Below, piece after piece: positions 1 through 8,321 of a stretch of DNA of 36,108 nucleotides (positions are counted from its first letter, which is position 1; every line of letters begins with the position of its first letter). The stretch comes from Paludibacteraceae bacterium (GTDB lineage: Bacteria; Bacteroidota; Bacteroidia; Bacteroidales; Paludibacteraceae). The DNA is taken from NCBI GenBank assembly GCA_905233255.1, contig CAJOCN010000020.1:1-36108 (forward strand). The letters run 5' to 3'. The translations under genes were made by a program, and so were the position numbers. The notes under the pieces were generated by a model. It was not told the origin of the DNA, made no database searches, and was given only the letters and a program-made list of their open reading frames with translations.

Positions 1-321
1 TTACCACGGGTTCATTTTGAGGATCATGTGCATGGTAAAGTATTTGCAGATGTAGTGGCAACGATTGCGGAAAATGCCCTTAATCCGAATAAGACAATGA
101 AGACGAGTGTGGATTGGACGGGAGCAAACCTGAATTCTTGCGAGGAGCAGCATGAGCACTTGGTTGGCTGGATTGAGAGTAGTTGGGCGGACGAGCACCC
201 GAATGCAACGCACAGCGAGATAGCCGGCGCAACGGGTTATTTCTACGCTGCCGGTGCAGATATCAACGTACTGACCAACAACGGCAAGACCTTTTACGCT
301 GTGTGGGCGAAAGTAGAATGA
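1..321 (+). CDS. C-terminal end of an InlB/Listeria-Bacteroides repeat surface protein (partial)
   Basis: The frame is open from the first base of the window, so the start lies upstream and only the last 106 codons are visible. The final residues (GKTFYAVWAKVE) match the end of a Listeria-Bacteroides/InlB B-type beta repeat, where a Tyr-Ala-x-Trp strand closes each unit. Proteins built from these repeats are normally exported adhesins or glycan-associated surface proteins. Unlike other secreted proteins here, this one stops right after the repeat and shows no C-terminal sorting-like tag. The stop TGA overlaps a possible ATG of the next gene, so the two are probably co-transcribed. The repeat assignment is moderately sure; the role is inferred. 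Confidence 0.6.
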   Translation, partial: LPRVHFEDHVHGKVFADVVATIAENALNPNKTMKTSVDWTGANLNSCEEQHEHLVGWIESSWADEHPNATHSEIAGATGYFYAAGADINVLTNNGKTFYAVWAKVE

Positions 322-338
322 TAGAAAGGGAGACAGAT

Positions 339-3300
339 ATGAAAACAGTCTTGAATTTGCTAAATAACAATGTTATGAAGAATGCAATTAAATATATTTG
401 TGCACTCCTTTTGTTAATGGGCGTGAATGTCAGTGCGTGGGGAACGGAATCTTCGTTTGATGTAAGTTCAATAACCATAAATAATGTAAATTGGGGGACA
501 GAAACTACTTATTTAGAGAAATATGTGGGATATGACAATGGGAGTATTGTAACGGCAAATAATTCTAGCAGTGTATCGTTCCAATTTTCAATAGGAGATG
601 AGTTTAACAACGATCATCTATATGCATTCGTTGAGGACCATACAGATGGATTTGGTCTAACAATAGATGGAGTAAATCCAAATTCGGGCTATGTGGGGTA
701 TATATCTCCGTCTAGCAGTGATTATGCCGTTGGTGATAATGTTGCTATTACTTTACATTATGTTATTTCATCTCCCCGAACTTCGCACTCAGCAAGGTTA
801 AAGTTCTGTCGCTATGATTATGATGATCCAAGTGCAGATGACAATGGCTGGGTTACAGTTCTTTCAATACCTATAACGATAAATATGACCGGCGGCTATG
901 CTATTACTACGGCAGTGACCCCTGCGGCTACAGGAACAGTAGTCGCAACAGTAGGAGGTGAAGTACGGGAGCAAGTGATGGCTGATGAACAATTAGATTT
1001 AGTAGCAACGCCAGCGGATGGGTATCAGTTCTTTGGATGGGAAACATCCGGCAATAGCACCACGGATTGGTTGATAGATAATGACGAAAACGCAAGCACT
1101 TATGCCTATATATACGCCAATCAAACTATCACGGCTAACTTTGAGCTGGCTTGCACCTCTCATACGATTACTTTATCCGGCTCTCCTGCCGGAACCGTGA
1201 CAAATGGTACATTCTCTGCAGATAGATCTTCAGCCTGTGAAGATGCGATTATTACGTTAAGTGCAAGTCCGGCAAGCGGTTATGAGTTAGATACATGGAC
1301 AGTAAATAAGAGCGGCGGAGGAACATGCACCGTCAACGGGAGTAACCAATTTACCATGCCAGATGTAGATGTCACGGTCAATGCTACTTTCCAAGCGGCT
1401 ACCTATACTCTATCTTTTGATGCCAATGGAGGAACGGGCTCTATGGATCCGGAGGACCGTGTGTACAATACAACAGCCGCAATACCGGCAAATGCCTTTA
1501 CTGCACCATCAGGCAAAGTGTTTGATGGTTGGACTACAAGTTTAGGAGGAGAAAAGGTCTATGAGCCGGGAGCCAATTATACCATGGGAGCAGGGGATGC
1601 CACGCTCTATGCCCATTGGCGGGATGGTATTCTTTCTGACTATGTATTCTCCTGTGCGGAGTTGACGCTGACGGGACCGACGGGAGATTTGGTGTTTATC
1701 ACTTCGACGGCAAGCAAAACGGTGCGGTCGCAAGAGGCATTCCACGTAACGGGTAACGGTCTGACACCAAGCACAACCTTGACATTTACAATGAGCAATC
1801 CGACGGTAGCCGGTAAGTTCGCGTTCAAAGAAGCAGATGGTTCTGCCGTTGCTACCGATGCAAGTGGAGAAATAGACGTGGATTTCTATGTGTACTATAC
1901 TCCGGCAAGCGGTGATACAGAGGATGGGTTGGATCAGTTCACCAATCTTAAAGCCAGCGTGACCGGCGCAAAGCCTAAGAGCAGTAATATATTGGATGAT
2001 AAGACCGTCATTGGTCGTCACCTGCCGGCGGACTTTGTGATCGCAGCTAAAAGAAAAGGCAAGTGGTACGCCCTGCCGGCGGATATGACAACCGGTACTC
2101 CTTCCCCTGTAGAGATAGCCGTTAATGATGCTGATAACCCGTCTATGGCATATACTGCTACTACGAACATGTATTCGCTCTATGACCAAAATGATGGTGC
2201 CAGCGTTAAGTTAGCGATGCAAGGACAAAGTAATGCACCTCTCTATGCTGCTAATTCCACCAGCGGAATAGGAAAGAGTTCAGCGACCGTGGTGACGAAT
2301 GAGCAAAGCAACGATTACTTATGGATATTTGCGCAGACTAATACCTCTATCACTAATGCGCAAGACGCTAAATACACCATGAAGTGCGTTGCTCCGTACA
2401 ATAATTATTTTGTGCGGCTTATGGAGAATGCGGGCAATCCCCAATGGGGACAATACTCATCCGGAATAAATGAAATCCGCCTTATTCCTGCCAGAACAGC
2501 GACTGTGGCAGAAGCATACTTCATTGAATACGGCACAGCCGGAGGTGTGATCGAGGTGGATGCCAACGGAATGAGTGCTACGAAAGTTCAGGCTACGTTT
2601 GACGGGCATACCAGCAGCATGATGACGCTGAACCAGACGCAGACAAGCGGAGGCAGCGCAAGTAAATACAATTACACCGTTAGTTTCGATAATGATATTA
2701 ACTTCGCAGCCGATAATGCAGTAGGGAAGATATTACTGCTTGAGTGGTATAACAGCAGCTATGTGTTGGTCGGTATAACGAGTATCGAGTTGCCGAAGAT
2801 CATTGCTTCTGATAAGACGATGATGAGTGTACACACCAAAACTATATGGCAGAGTTTCGAAGAAGTACACGTCCTTCCCGAGGCGACGCTGACTGCTAAT
2901 ACAGCCGGCATGAGTGATTATGGTCTGACGCTCAAACATCTGGAGATATACCCGGGTGCAACGGTCAATATCACGTCTGCTTCCAATGCCGGAACACTGA
3001 CCGTAACCGAATTGGTGATGCGTAACGGCTGGAGTCGCGCCGGCACAAAACGCTATGATGTAGCGCGGTTGTATATCCAACCTTATGAATCGGATAGTAA
3101 AAAAGCATCTACTCTGGTAGCAACCAACGCCTATGCGGATTGGTATATCGATTTCGACCAGTACTACCCTGTAGCCGTGCCATGGAGGGTAACGACCAGC
3201 GGCATGAGTTACAAGAATAGCCGGAGTGCTGCCAGTGCGGGCGTGAAGATGCGTTATTACGATGGTGCAGGACGAGCCAACGGTACTAACGGTAGCGCCG

Positions 3301-4358
3301 CCGAAGGAACTAACTGGATTGAATACAATGAGGGAGGCACCAGATATCCTGCAACCTTAGAGCCGGGCAAGGGTTATGCCATGACAGCAAGGCGTCCGAC
3401 CGGCAAAGCATTCTCGATCGTCCGTATGCCGCTGACCATTCCTGACGGTTGGACAACCGAAGGCGAGAAAGGGGCTATTGGCGAGACGCACAAAGATCAG
3501 GTATCCGTTACGGCACATGGAGCAGATAATCCTTCCAAACCGGAGTACGTGAAGGGATGGAACTTCATCGCCAACCCGTATATGTCGCTGCACCAAGGTG
3601 CATTGAGTTATACGGATGCAGGAACCATCGAGTATGCCAATATCCCGGATATCAACTTCAAGGAATATGACCAACAGCCGATTACAACGACCAAACTGAA
3701 ACCATCAAGCGGATTCCTGATACAAGCGCCCAAGACGGGAACAGCCACTTTCGGTGAGGCTAACCGCAAAGCTGCGGCTCCGAGTTACCGCAGAGAGGTT
3801 ATAGAGGAGAAACCTGTTCAACGGGCATATATCACCCTTGCCAATGATGAGGCAGAAGATATGATGGGTATTCTGGTAGCCGACCAATATACGGAAACTT
3901 ATGAGACAAATGCCGATTTGCAGAAACTGCTCGGCGACGGAACAAGCCTCAAGACCTATATGTACTACGGCGAAATGAATATGGCGTACTTAGCCCTCAA
4001 CAAGACGCTGGCGGAAGAATGGATCCCCGTCACAGTGCGTATTCCGGCGAACGACGAGTTTACGTTCTCGCTGCATGAGGCAAGCGTGGCTGACGAGTTG
4101 GAAGGCGTTTATCTGATCGACTACCAGGAAGGTACAATGACTAACCTGCTGGACGAGAATTATACTTTCTACTCCGTCAACGGCACTATCACCGGGCGGT
4201 TCGCCATCAATGCCAAAGCCGGCGAACGACAGACACCGACCGGCATTGATGTGGTACAAGGAGAAGACGGAGAACCGGTTAAGTTCATCTATCATGACAA
4301 CGTGTATATCCTGCACAACAACGTGATTTATGACGCAACGGGCAAAAAGGTTAAATAA
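339..4358 (+). CDS. Large secreted surface protein with InlB/Flg_new-type beta repeats and a T9SS-like C-terminal tag
   Basis: The start at 339 follows a purine-rich GGGAG; ATG 375 is an alternative that gives a more compact signal peptide (MKNAIKYICALLLLMG..SA). The product is about 1339 residues. After the signal peptide comes an AT-rich-encoded domain to about residue 185. Three beta-repeat units follow: about 186-271 and 272-355 (divergent InlB/Flg_new_2 style, ending ITANFEL and VTVNATF) and 355-427 (FDANGGTGS to TLYAHW). The long remainder is beta-rich and includes GWNFIANPY near residue 1071, a motif I associate with Bacteroidales surface proteins. The last 25 residues (KFIYHDNVYIL to ATGKKVK) resemble those of two other secreted proteins in the window and may be a T9SS sorting segment. 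Role unknown; probably a cell-surface adhesin or glycan-binding protein. Confidence 0.75.
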   Translation: MKTVLNLLNNNVMKNAIKYICALLLLMGVNVSAWGTESSFDVSSITINNVNWGTETTYLEKYVGYDNGSIVTANNSSSVSFQFSIGDEFNNDHLYAFVEDHTDGFGLTIDGVNPNSGYVGYISPSSSDYAVGDNVAITLHYVISSPRTSHSARLKFCRYDYDDPSADDNGWVTVLSIPITINMTGGYAITTAVTPAATGTVVATVGGEVREQVMADEQLDLVATPADGYQFFGWETSGNSTTDWLIDNDENASTYAYIYANQTITANFELACTSHTITLSGSPAGTVTNGTFSADRSSACEDAIITLSASPASGYELDTWTVNKSGGGTCTVNGSNQFTMPDVDVTVNATFQAATYTLSFDANGGTGSMDPEDRVYNTTAAIPANAFTAPSGKVFDGWTTSLGGEKVYEPGANYTMGAGDATLYAHWRDGILSDYVFSCAELTLTGPTGDLVFITSTASKTVRSQEAFHVTGNGLTPSTTLTFTMSNPTVAGKFAFKEADGSAVATDASGEIDVDFYVYYTPASGDTEDGLDQFTNLKASVTGAKPKSSNILDDKTVIGRHLPADFVIAAKRKGKWYALPADMTTGTPSPVEIAVNDADNPSMAYTATTNMYSLYDQNDGASVKLAMQGQSNAPLYAANSTSGIGKSSATVVTNEQSNDYLWIFAQTNTSITNAQDAKYTMKCVAPYNNYFVRLMENAGNPQWGQYSSGINEIRLIPARTATVAEAYFIEYGTAGGVIEVDANGMSATKVQATFDGHTSSMMTLNQTQTSGGSASKYNYTVSFDNDINFAADNAVGKILLLEWYNSSYVLVGITSIELPKIIASDKTMMSVHTKTIWQSFEEVHVLPEATLTANTAGMSDYGLTLKHLEIYPGATVNITSASNAGTLTVTELVMRNGWSRAGTKRYDVARLYIQPYESDSKKASTLVATNAYADWYIDFDQYYPVAVPWRVTTSGMSYKNSRSAASAGVKMRYYDGAGRANGTNGSAAEGTNWIEYNEGGTRYPATLEPGKGYAMTARRPTGKAFSIVRMPLTIPDGWTTEGEKGAIGETHKDQVSVTAHGADNPSKPEYVKGWNFIANPYMSLHQGALSYTDAGTIEYANIPDINFKEYDQQPITTTKLKPSSGFLIQAPKTGTATFGEANRKAAAPSYRREVIEEKPVQRAYITLANDEAEDMMGILVADQYTETYETNADLQKLLGDGTSLKTYMYYGEMNMAYLALNKTLAEEWIPVTVRIPANDEFTFSLHEASVADELEGVYLIDYQEGTMTNLLDENYTFYSVNGTITGRFAINAKAGERQTPTGIDVVQGEDGEPVKFIYHDNVYILHNNVIYDATGKKVK

Positions 4359-4378
4359 GCGCAAAGGGTATTAGTTGT

Positions 4379-4804
4379 ATGAAAGGAATCAAATACATAT
4401 TAATGGTCTTCGGACTGGTGAGCGTGCTGAGCGTTAGCGCGCAGATACCTACGTCCAACTGGGGTAAGTTACCGGAAGCTCGGATGTATTCCACTTCGAC
4501 GATGGCTTATTCGGGTTCTACACTCCCGCAAGCGGCAGTAACCGGAGTGATGGTGACGGGTAGCCGTGTGGGCACTTATTCGCCGGCCTCCAAACCGCAT
4601 CCGGGGCACGTTCGCAGATTAGTAGGTGAAGACGATGGCTTTGAGAATGAGGGAACCGGAACGGGTGACCTCAACAACGAGCCAACAACCGGCAAACCGG
4701 GCGAGCCTGATCCAATAGGCGATGTATTATGGCCGCTGCTGATGATGGCATGTGCATATGCCGCACTCCGCTACCGCAAACGGGAAAAAGAACAAAGCAT
4801 ATAA
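4379..4804 (+). CDS. Small exported protein with a C-terminal membrane anchor (hypothetical)
   Basis: A 141-residue protein starting 20 nt after the large surface gene. It has a clear signal peptide (MKGIKYILMVFGLVSVLSVSAQ), a low-complexity middle rich in Gly, Pro, Thr and acidic residues (about 85-112), then PIGDVLWPLLMMACAYAAL as a hydrophobic segment and a basic tail (RYRKREK). The order of Pro-Gly-Asp motif, one transmembrane helix and Arg/Lys tail looks like a tripartite anchor or sorting signal. I do not recognise a named family. Its position between two secreted proteins suggests it is part of the same surface system. The topology is well supported; the function is unknown. Confidence 0.6.
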   Translation: MKGIKYILMVFGLVSVLSVSAQIPTSNWGKLPEARMYSTSTMAYSGSTLPQAAVTGVMVTGSRVGTYSPASKPHPGHVRRLVGEDDGFENEGTGTGDLNNEPTTGKPGEPDPIGDVLWPLLMMACAYAALRYRKREKEQSI

Positions 4805-4821
4805 CTAAACACATTATAATC

Positions 4822-5362
4822 ATGAAGAAAATTTACTTATTTATTGCTGCATGCGTGGTGAGCTTCTGCGCATATGCAGAAGTGAGCGTTACCGTTAACC
4901 ACCGTGGAGCTGGACGAAAACGGTGAGGCGCAGCCGGCCGATTATATGTATGCCGAGTTGGACTACACATTGGCTAAAGATGTGTACAACGTGTTCCTAG
5001 ACACGCTGACGACCGAAGATCCGCTCTGTGAGTTTGAGGTTGTTGCGGATTCTGGATCTGATTTTTGGTACGATGGCAGTTTGTATTACGGAGAAAAAGA
5101 GACAACGGTTTGGGTAAGTTTCTACGCTATTGCTGCCGGGGAATATGAAATGAAGTATCGTTTCTACACGTGGGACGCAGATTGGGAGAACAAAGTGAAT
5201 GGCGATGAACTGACCGTTAAGGTGAAGGTGATAGAACATGTTACTACCGCTATCGGTAATACGGCGGCGGAGGTGAAGGCGCAGAAAATGCTGCGTGACG
5301 GACAGGTGCTGATCGTCCGTAACGGCAATACCTATACCGTTACCGGCAGCAGAGTAAGGTAA
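4822..5362 (+). pseudogene. Small secreted protein with C-terminal tag, split by a frameshift
   Basis: The ATG at 4822 opens a signal peptide (MKKIYLFIAACVVSFCAYA) followed by EVSVTVN, but this frame ends at TGA 4924-4926. The +1 frame continues without a stop from 4886 to 5362 and encodes about 150 residues of beta-rich sequence ending in KMLRDGQVLIVRNGNTYTVT..RVR. Neither half makes sense alone: the first has only a leader, the second has no leader. The shift must lie between 4886 and 4923, equivalent to one extra base or two missing bases. No slippery site is evident, so it is either a real inactivation or a sequencing/assembly error. The intact protein would be a roughly 180-residue secreted protein with the same C-terminal tag as its neighbours. 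Confidence 0.7.
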
Positions 5363-5369
5363 TCACGAT

Positions 5370-7289
5370 TTACAACTTGGCGCGGAGGAGGAGATGAATA
5401 TCCGTGCGGGTAGATGGACGGCTCTGTGAAGCCGCCCATTGCTTTGCATAGACGGTCTCGGAGAGTTTGAAATAGAGCGATAGTTGCGGGATAATCTGCC
5501 ATCGGAGGCATAGATAAGCCCGCCCGCCAAGACCATAGGTGGCAGGGATGGAGAATGCGTAGAGCACGTCGTGCTCGTAGAGATAAATGCGGTTGTCCCA
5601 CTCACGAACATCGAATCCCTGCAGGCGGAGCCGCAAGGATATTGGTAAGTGGTAATGGCTCATAGGTGACTGAAAGTCATAAGAAAAATCCTGGGCTATG
5701 GAGAGACCGTAAGGGATTTGAGGATTTGAAGATTTGAAAATTTGAAGATTGGCATCGGCGGTAGTGCGGAAAGACCAAGCGCCGCGGGTGACATCAGCCT
5801 GCACGCGGGCGGAATAGACGGAGGTTTCTTTCTTCTTCGCCCGCAAGCGGACGGTAATGGCGAAAGGCGATTGGCGAAGGGGTGAGTGGTATTGTGCCTC
5901 CGCCATCGCATCATAGCCGAGGGTAGGAGAGGTCGGAATACCGTATTTGGGACCGGAGAAATAGAAGATATCTCCGTAGCCGAGGAACCTCCAGTTCCGC
6001 AACCGCGAGATGTCAAAACCGAGGTACCCGCCGTTCTCATCACCAATCCGCGAAGTCTCGGAGAACGCATAACCGAGGGCGTTGTCGAAGAACGGCGAGT
6101 AATAACGGTAGAGCGCAATGAGCGCGACGCCCGTGGTAGGGTAGAAACGGCTGCCGGCGATGAGGGCTATGCCCCAGCGGGGATTTGAAAATTTGTAAAT
6201 TTGAGAATTTGAAGATTGAGCCGTAGCGAGTTCGGCGAAGGCGTCGAACCAACCGTGGTTGTAGCGGGCGGAGGCACCCAGCACCGCTTGGGAACGCCCG
6301 CGGAAATAATGCGCGTTATATGCCGTGTTGCGGTACGGGTATATAGAATCGGTATAGAGGTTCTCAATACCGGTGAGTTGGAACTCCAGACGCTTGTGGC
6401 GGAACGTGAGATTGGCGCCGATAAGATGATGCCGGACAGAGTCGTTCGTGCGCGTCATGGAATAGAGCGCAGAGACATCGAGCCTCGTCTGCTTGCCCCA
6501 CTCCCACCGCAACGTAGCTCCTGCGCCGTGCAGACTCTGACCATCTACCGAAGAGTAATACCTCAGTCCGTTATTCTGCCGCCCGGCGGAAGAGACATAC
6601 CTCGATTTGCCGGCATGAAAAACCGGAGCAAGTACCAGCCCCTGGCCAAAAGAGGCTTGGAAATTACCGCCTACTACGGTGTGCAGATGCGGCACAATGT
6701 CGCGGAGCTGGATATAGGCGCCGTACTGCAGATCCCGGGCTGCTCCTCCTGCCGGACGGCGGAGCTGGGCGCCGAAAGTGACACGCCGGCGGAAATCGAA
6801 CTTATAGCGCGTGGAGACATAGACAGGATCCGTGCCCTCATATCCTTCTATATCACGGGCGTCCACGCGCGCAAGAACTTCATGCCGGGCATGGGCGAAA
6901 ACCTCCTTCGGGTACAACTTCAGTTTATCGGAGCCCCGATAATCCGATAGCCCGTCGCTCTTGATGGTGACGAAGGGCAGGAGATCGCGGATCTCGTAGT
7001 CCGCAAGGGACGGGATGAGACGGAGTTCGTAAAGCGAGACAAAAGGGTGACGGTCGGCGTACGCCAAAATCTCGTCTATCTGCTGCGGGGAGAGGAAATA
7101 GAGCCGGGAGAGTTCTTCGTCCGAGGTGTGGTTGAGGTCAATGGGCGAGTCGTGTATGGCATAGAGATCGGACTGGAGTTGCTCATAGTCGGTCTCGGCG
7201 AACTCGGAGACGGCATTATAGATGTCGAGGATAATATCGTCGAGGGAGATATTCGCCGCCAGTAATATGATTGCAATTACATGTTTCAC
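5370..7289 (-). CDS. Helix-hairpin-helix domain outer-membrane beta-barrel protein
   Basis: About 639 residues from GTG 7289, chosen because the -7 box ends only 4 nt upstream, so an upstream GTG (7316) would not be transcribed. A short hydrophobic leader (HVIAIILLAANIS) precedes an acidic helical stretch. A helix-hairpin-helix region (about residues 50-105; DLNHTSDEEL, LYELRLIPSL) follows, then a long sequence of alternating aromatic/polar strands typical of an outer-membrane barrel. It resembles the 'helix-hairpin-helix domain-containing protein' family of Bacteroidetes; the role is not established to my knowledge. Two octamer repeat arrays (5715-5750, 6182-6217) lie in-frame in probable barrel loops, encoding runs such as NLQIFKSSNPQ and SSNSQIYKFSN. 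It converges with the upstream small secreted gene, 7 bp apart. Confidence 0.75.
   Translation of the reverse strand: MKHVIAIILLAANISLDDIILDIYNAVSEFAETDYEQLQSDLYAIHDSPIDLNHTSDEELSRLYFLSPQQIDEILAYADRHPFVSLYELRLIPSLADYEIRDLLPFVTIKSDGLSDYRGSDKLKLYPKEVFAHARHEVLARVDARDIEGYEGTDPVYVSTRYKFDFRRRVTFGAQLRRPAGGAARDLQYGAYIQLRDIVPHLHTVVGGNFQASFGQGLVLAPVFHAGKSRYVSSAGRQNNGLRYYSSVDGQSLHGAGATLRWEWGKQTRLDVSALYSMTRTNDSVRHHLIGANLTFRHKRLEFQLTGIENLYTDSIYPYRNTAYNAHYFRGRSQAVLGASARYNHGWFDAFAELATAQSSNSQIYKFSNPRWGIALIAGSRFYPTTGVALIALYRYYSPFFDNALGYAFSETSRIGDENGGYLGFDISRLRNWRFLGYGDIFYFSGPKYGIPTSPTLGYDAMAEAQYHSPLRQSPFAITVRLRAKKKETSVYSARVQADVTRGAWSFRTTADANLQIFKSSNPQIPYGLSIAQDFSYDFQSPMSHYHLPISLRLRLQGFDVREWDNRIYLYEHDVLYAFSIPATYGLGGRAYLCLRWQIIPQLSLYFKLSETVYAKQWAASQSRPSTRTDIHLLLRAKL
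5715..5750. repeat. Octamer array (GATTTGAA family), inside the barrel gene
   Basis: Four full 8-bp units (GATTTGAG, GATTTGAA, GATTTGAA, AATTTGAA) plus half a unit. It is read on the minus strand as NLQIFKSSNPQI. The period is not a multiple of three, yet the frame stays open. Confidence 0.85.
6182..6217. repeat. Octamer array (AATTTGAA family), inside the barrel gene
   Basis: Four 8-bp units (GATTTGAA, AATTTGTA, AATTTGAG, AATTTGAA) plus GATT. Same family as the arrays at 5715 and 14451. Read on the minus strand as SSNSQIYKFSN in a probable barrel loop. Confidence 0.85.
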
Positions 7290-7293
7290 GGCA

Positions 7294-7325
7294 CAAAAGT
7301 ACAAATAAATTTGCACATATGCAAA
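7294..7325 (-). promoter_or_regulatory. Bacteroides-type promoter for the barrel gene
   Basis: On the minus strand: TTTG at 7325-7322, a 20-bp spacer, then TACTTTTG at 7301-7294. The GTG start at 7289 is 4 nt past the -7 box, so the mRNA is probably leaderless. The -33 box is one arm of TTTGCACATATGCAAA (7310-7325), whose other arm is the -33 box of the opposite promoter. Confidence 0.75.
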
Positions 7326-7341
7326 AAAAGCTGTAAATTTG
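7310..7341 (+). promoter_or_regulatory. Bacteroides-type promoter for the flippase-like gene
   Basis: TTTG at 7310-7313, a 20-bp spacer, TAAATTTG at 7334-7341. The ATG at 7351 follows after 9 nt, so any leader is minimal. It overlaps the minus-strand promoter by 16 bp, so two polymerases could not occupy both at once. Confidence 0.75.
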
Positions 7342-7350
7342 CAGGCAGAA

Positions 7351-8250
7351 ATGGATAAAAAGCGTCTGTATCATATTCTCGAATGGGTCGTTGCCATCGG
7401 CGCGATGGGATGGTTGGTGTGGAAGATCGCCGTCTATGATGACTATGCATCGCTATGGGCAGGACTACAGGCGATGGGAGGCCCTCAGATCGCCGCGCTG
7501 GTCTTTGCTGTCATGCTGATGCCTGTGAACATGGGACTGGAGGCGTGGAAATGGCGGACGCTCCTGCCTATGTCTTTCGGGGAAGCGCAGAGGCAAGTCT
7601 ATTATAGCAAGTTAGCCGGATTGGTGACTCCTTGGCGGCTCGGCGAATATCCGGCGAGAGGCGTGTTGATGGAAACACAAAGTGACAAAGGACAACGTTC
7701 AACAGATCTCTGGGCAAAAGTGCTCTCCATGGGCGTAGTAGGCAGCGCTACCATGACGGCTGCTATCGTGATAGCCGGCGCAGTAGGACTAGCTTTCTCA
7801 CCGGCGGTAAGGGACTATTTAGGCGGCAGTTATCTGTATTCATTAGTCGTCGTGATGGCGGTACTGGCTGTCGCGTACGCGCTGATGCCTAAGGCACTGA
7901 GCAAGTTCGCGGAGGTGAACAGGGAGTTGCTGCTCATCAGCACCGGGCAGAGTTTTGTGCGGCTGCTATGCTGGTGCGTGCAGCTGGCGCTCGTGCTATA
8001 TGCCCTGGGGGCAATTAGCAATTCACAATTTACAATTTACAATTCACAATTTACAATTTCGAATCTATTCGTTTATTATCTCTTGGTGACGGTCACGCCG
8101 AACGTGCCGGTCGCGGAGGTTGGCGTCCGGGGCGCTTGGGCGATTGTGGTGTTCGGGTCGATGAACGCAGCCCTGGCGGGCGTGTTGCTATGGGGGATAA
8201 ACACGCTATTACCATGTATAATATGGCCTTTTTTACGAAAAAATGACTAA
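7351..8250 (+). CDS. Flippase-like integral membrane protein (lysylphosphatidylglycerol synthase TM family-like)
   Basis: About 299 residues with roughly eight hydrophobic segments. ATG 7351 is preferred over an upstream TTG because the latter lies inside the -7 box. The motifs KLAGLVTPWRLGEYPARG (about residues 90-107) and PVAEVGVRG near the C-terminus resemble the conserved loops of the PF03706-type family (the membrane half of MprF and related lipid flippases or glycosyltransferase partners). A heptamer repeat array adds AISNSQFTIYNSQFTISN in the loop just before the last conserved motif, preserving the frame. The substrate cannot be deduced. The family call is by motif similarity only. 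Confidence 0.6.
   Translation: MDKKRLYHILEWVVAIGAMGWLVWKIAVYDDYASLWAGLQAMGGPQIAALVFAVMLMPVNMGLEAWKWRTLLPMSFGEAQRQVYYSKLAGLVTPWRLGEYPARGVLMETQSDKGQRSTDLWAKVLSMGVVGSATMTAAIVIAGAVGLAFSPAVRDYLGGSYLYSLVVVMAVLAVAYALMPKALSKFAEVNRELLLISTGQSFVRLLCWCVQLALVLYALGAISNSQFTIYNSQFTISNLFVYYLLVTVTPNVPVAEVGVRGAWAIVVFGSMNAALAGVLLWGINTLLPCIIWPFLRKND
8012..8060. repeat. Heptamer array (CAATTNA), inside the flippase-like gene
   Basis: Seven consecutive 7-bp units: CAATTAG, CAATTCA, CAATTTA, CAATTTA, CAATTCA, CAATTTA, CAATTTC. Three units encode seven residues, giving the peptide period NSQFTIY/NSQFTIS. Same unit family as the array in ispH, read in the opposite orientation. Confidence 0.9.
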
Positions 8251-8254
8251 AAAC

Positions 8255-8286
8255 CTTGCATATATGCAAAAATTGTTGTAACTTTG
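8255..8286 (+). promoter_or_regulatory. Promoter for malQ
   Basis: A -33 box CTTG (8255-8258) is followed by 20 bp and TAACTTTG (8279-8286). The -33 box sits in a perfect palindrome TTGCATATATGCAA (8256-8269). There is no divergent gene and no -7 box on the other strand. The leader to ATG 8322 is about 30 nt. Confidence 0.7.
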
Positions 8287-8321
8287 TGCCGTAAATCGAA
8301 AAAAACACAAATTGTTATACC

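Noticed and set aside
4729..4926. A frame running from the small anchored protein into the next leader
   Set aside because: Only its last part (from ATG 4822) is a plausible leader; the upstream part overlaps the 141-residue protein in another frame.
5416..5437. Hairpin GGACGGCT/AGCCGCCC after the frameshifted small gene, as a third terminator embedded in a convergent gene
   Set aside because: The stem has a mismatch and is followed by ATTGCTTTG rather than a real T-tract, so it is weaker than the two reported terminators.
6216..6950. A 244-codon open frame opposite the barrel gene
   Set aside because: The barrel gene has a promoter, leader, domain and family resemblance; the opposite frame has none of these.
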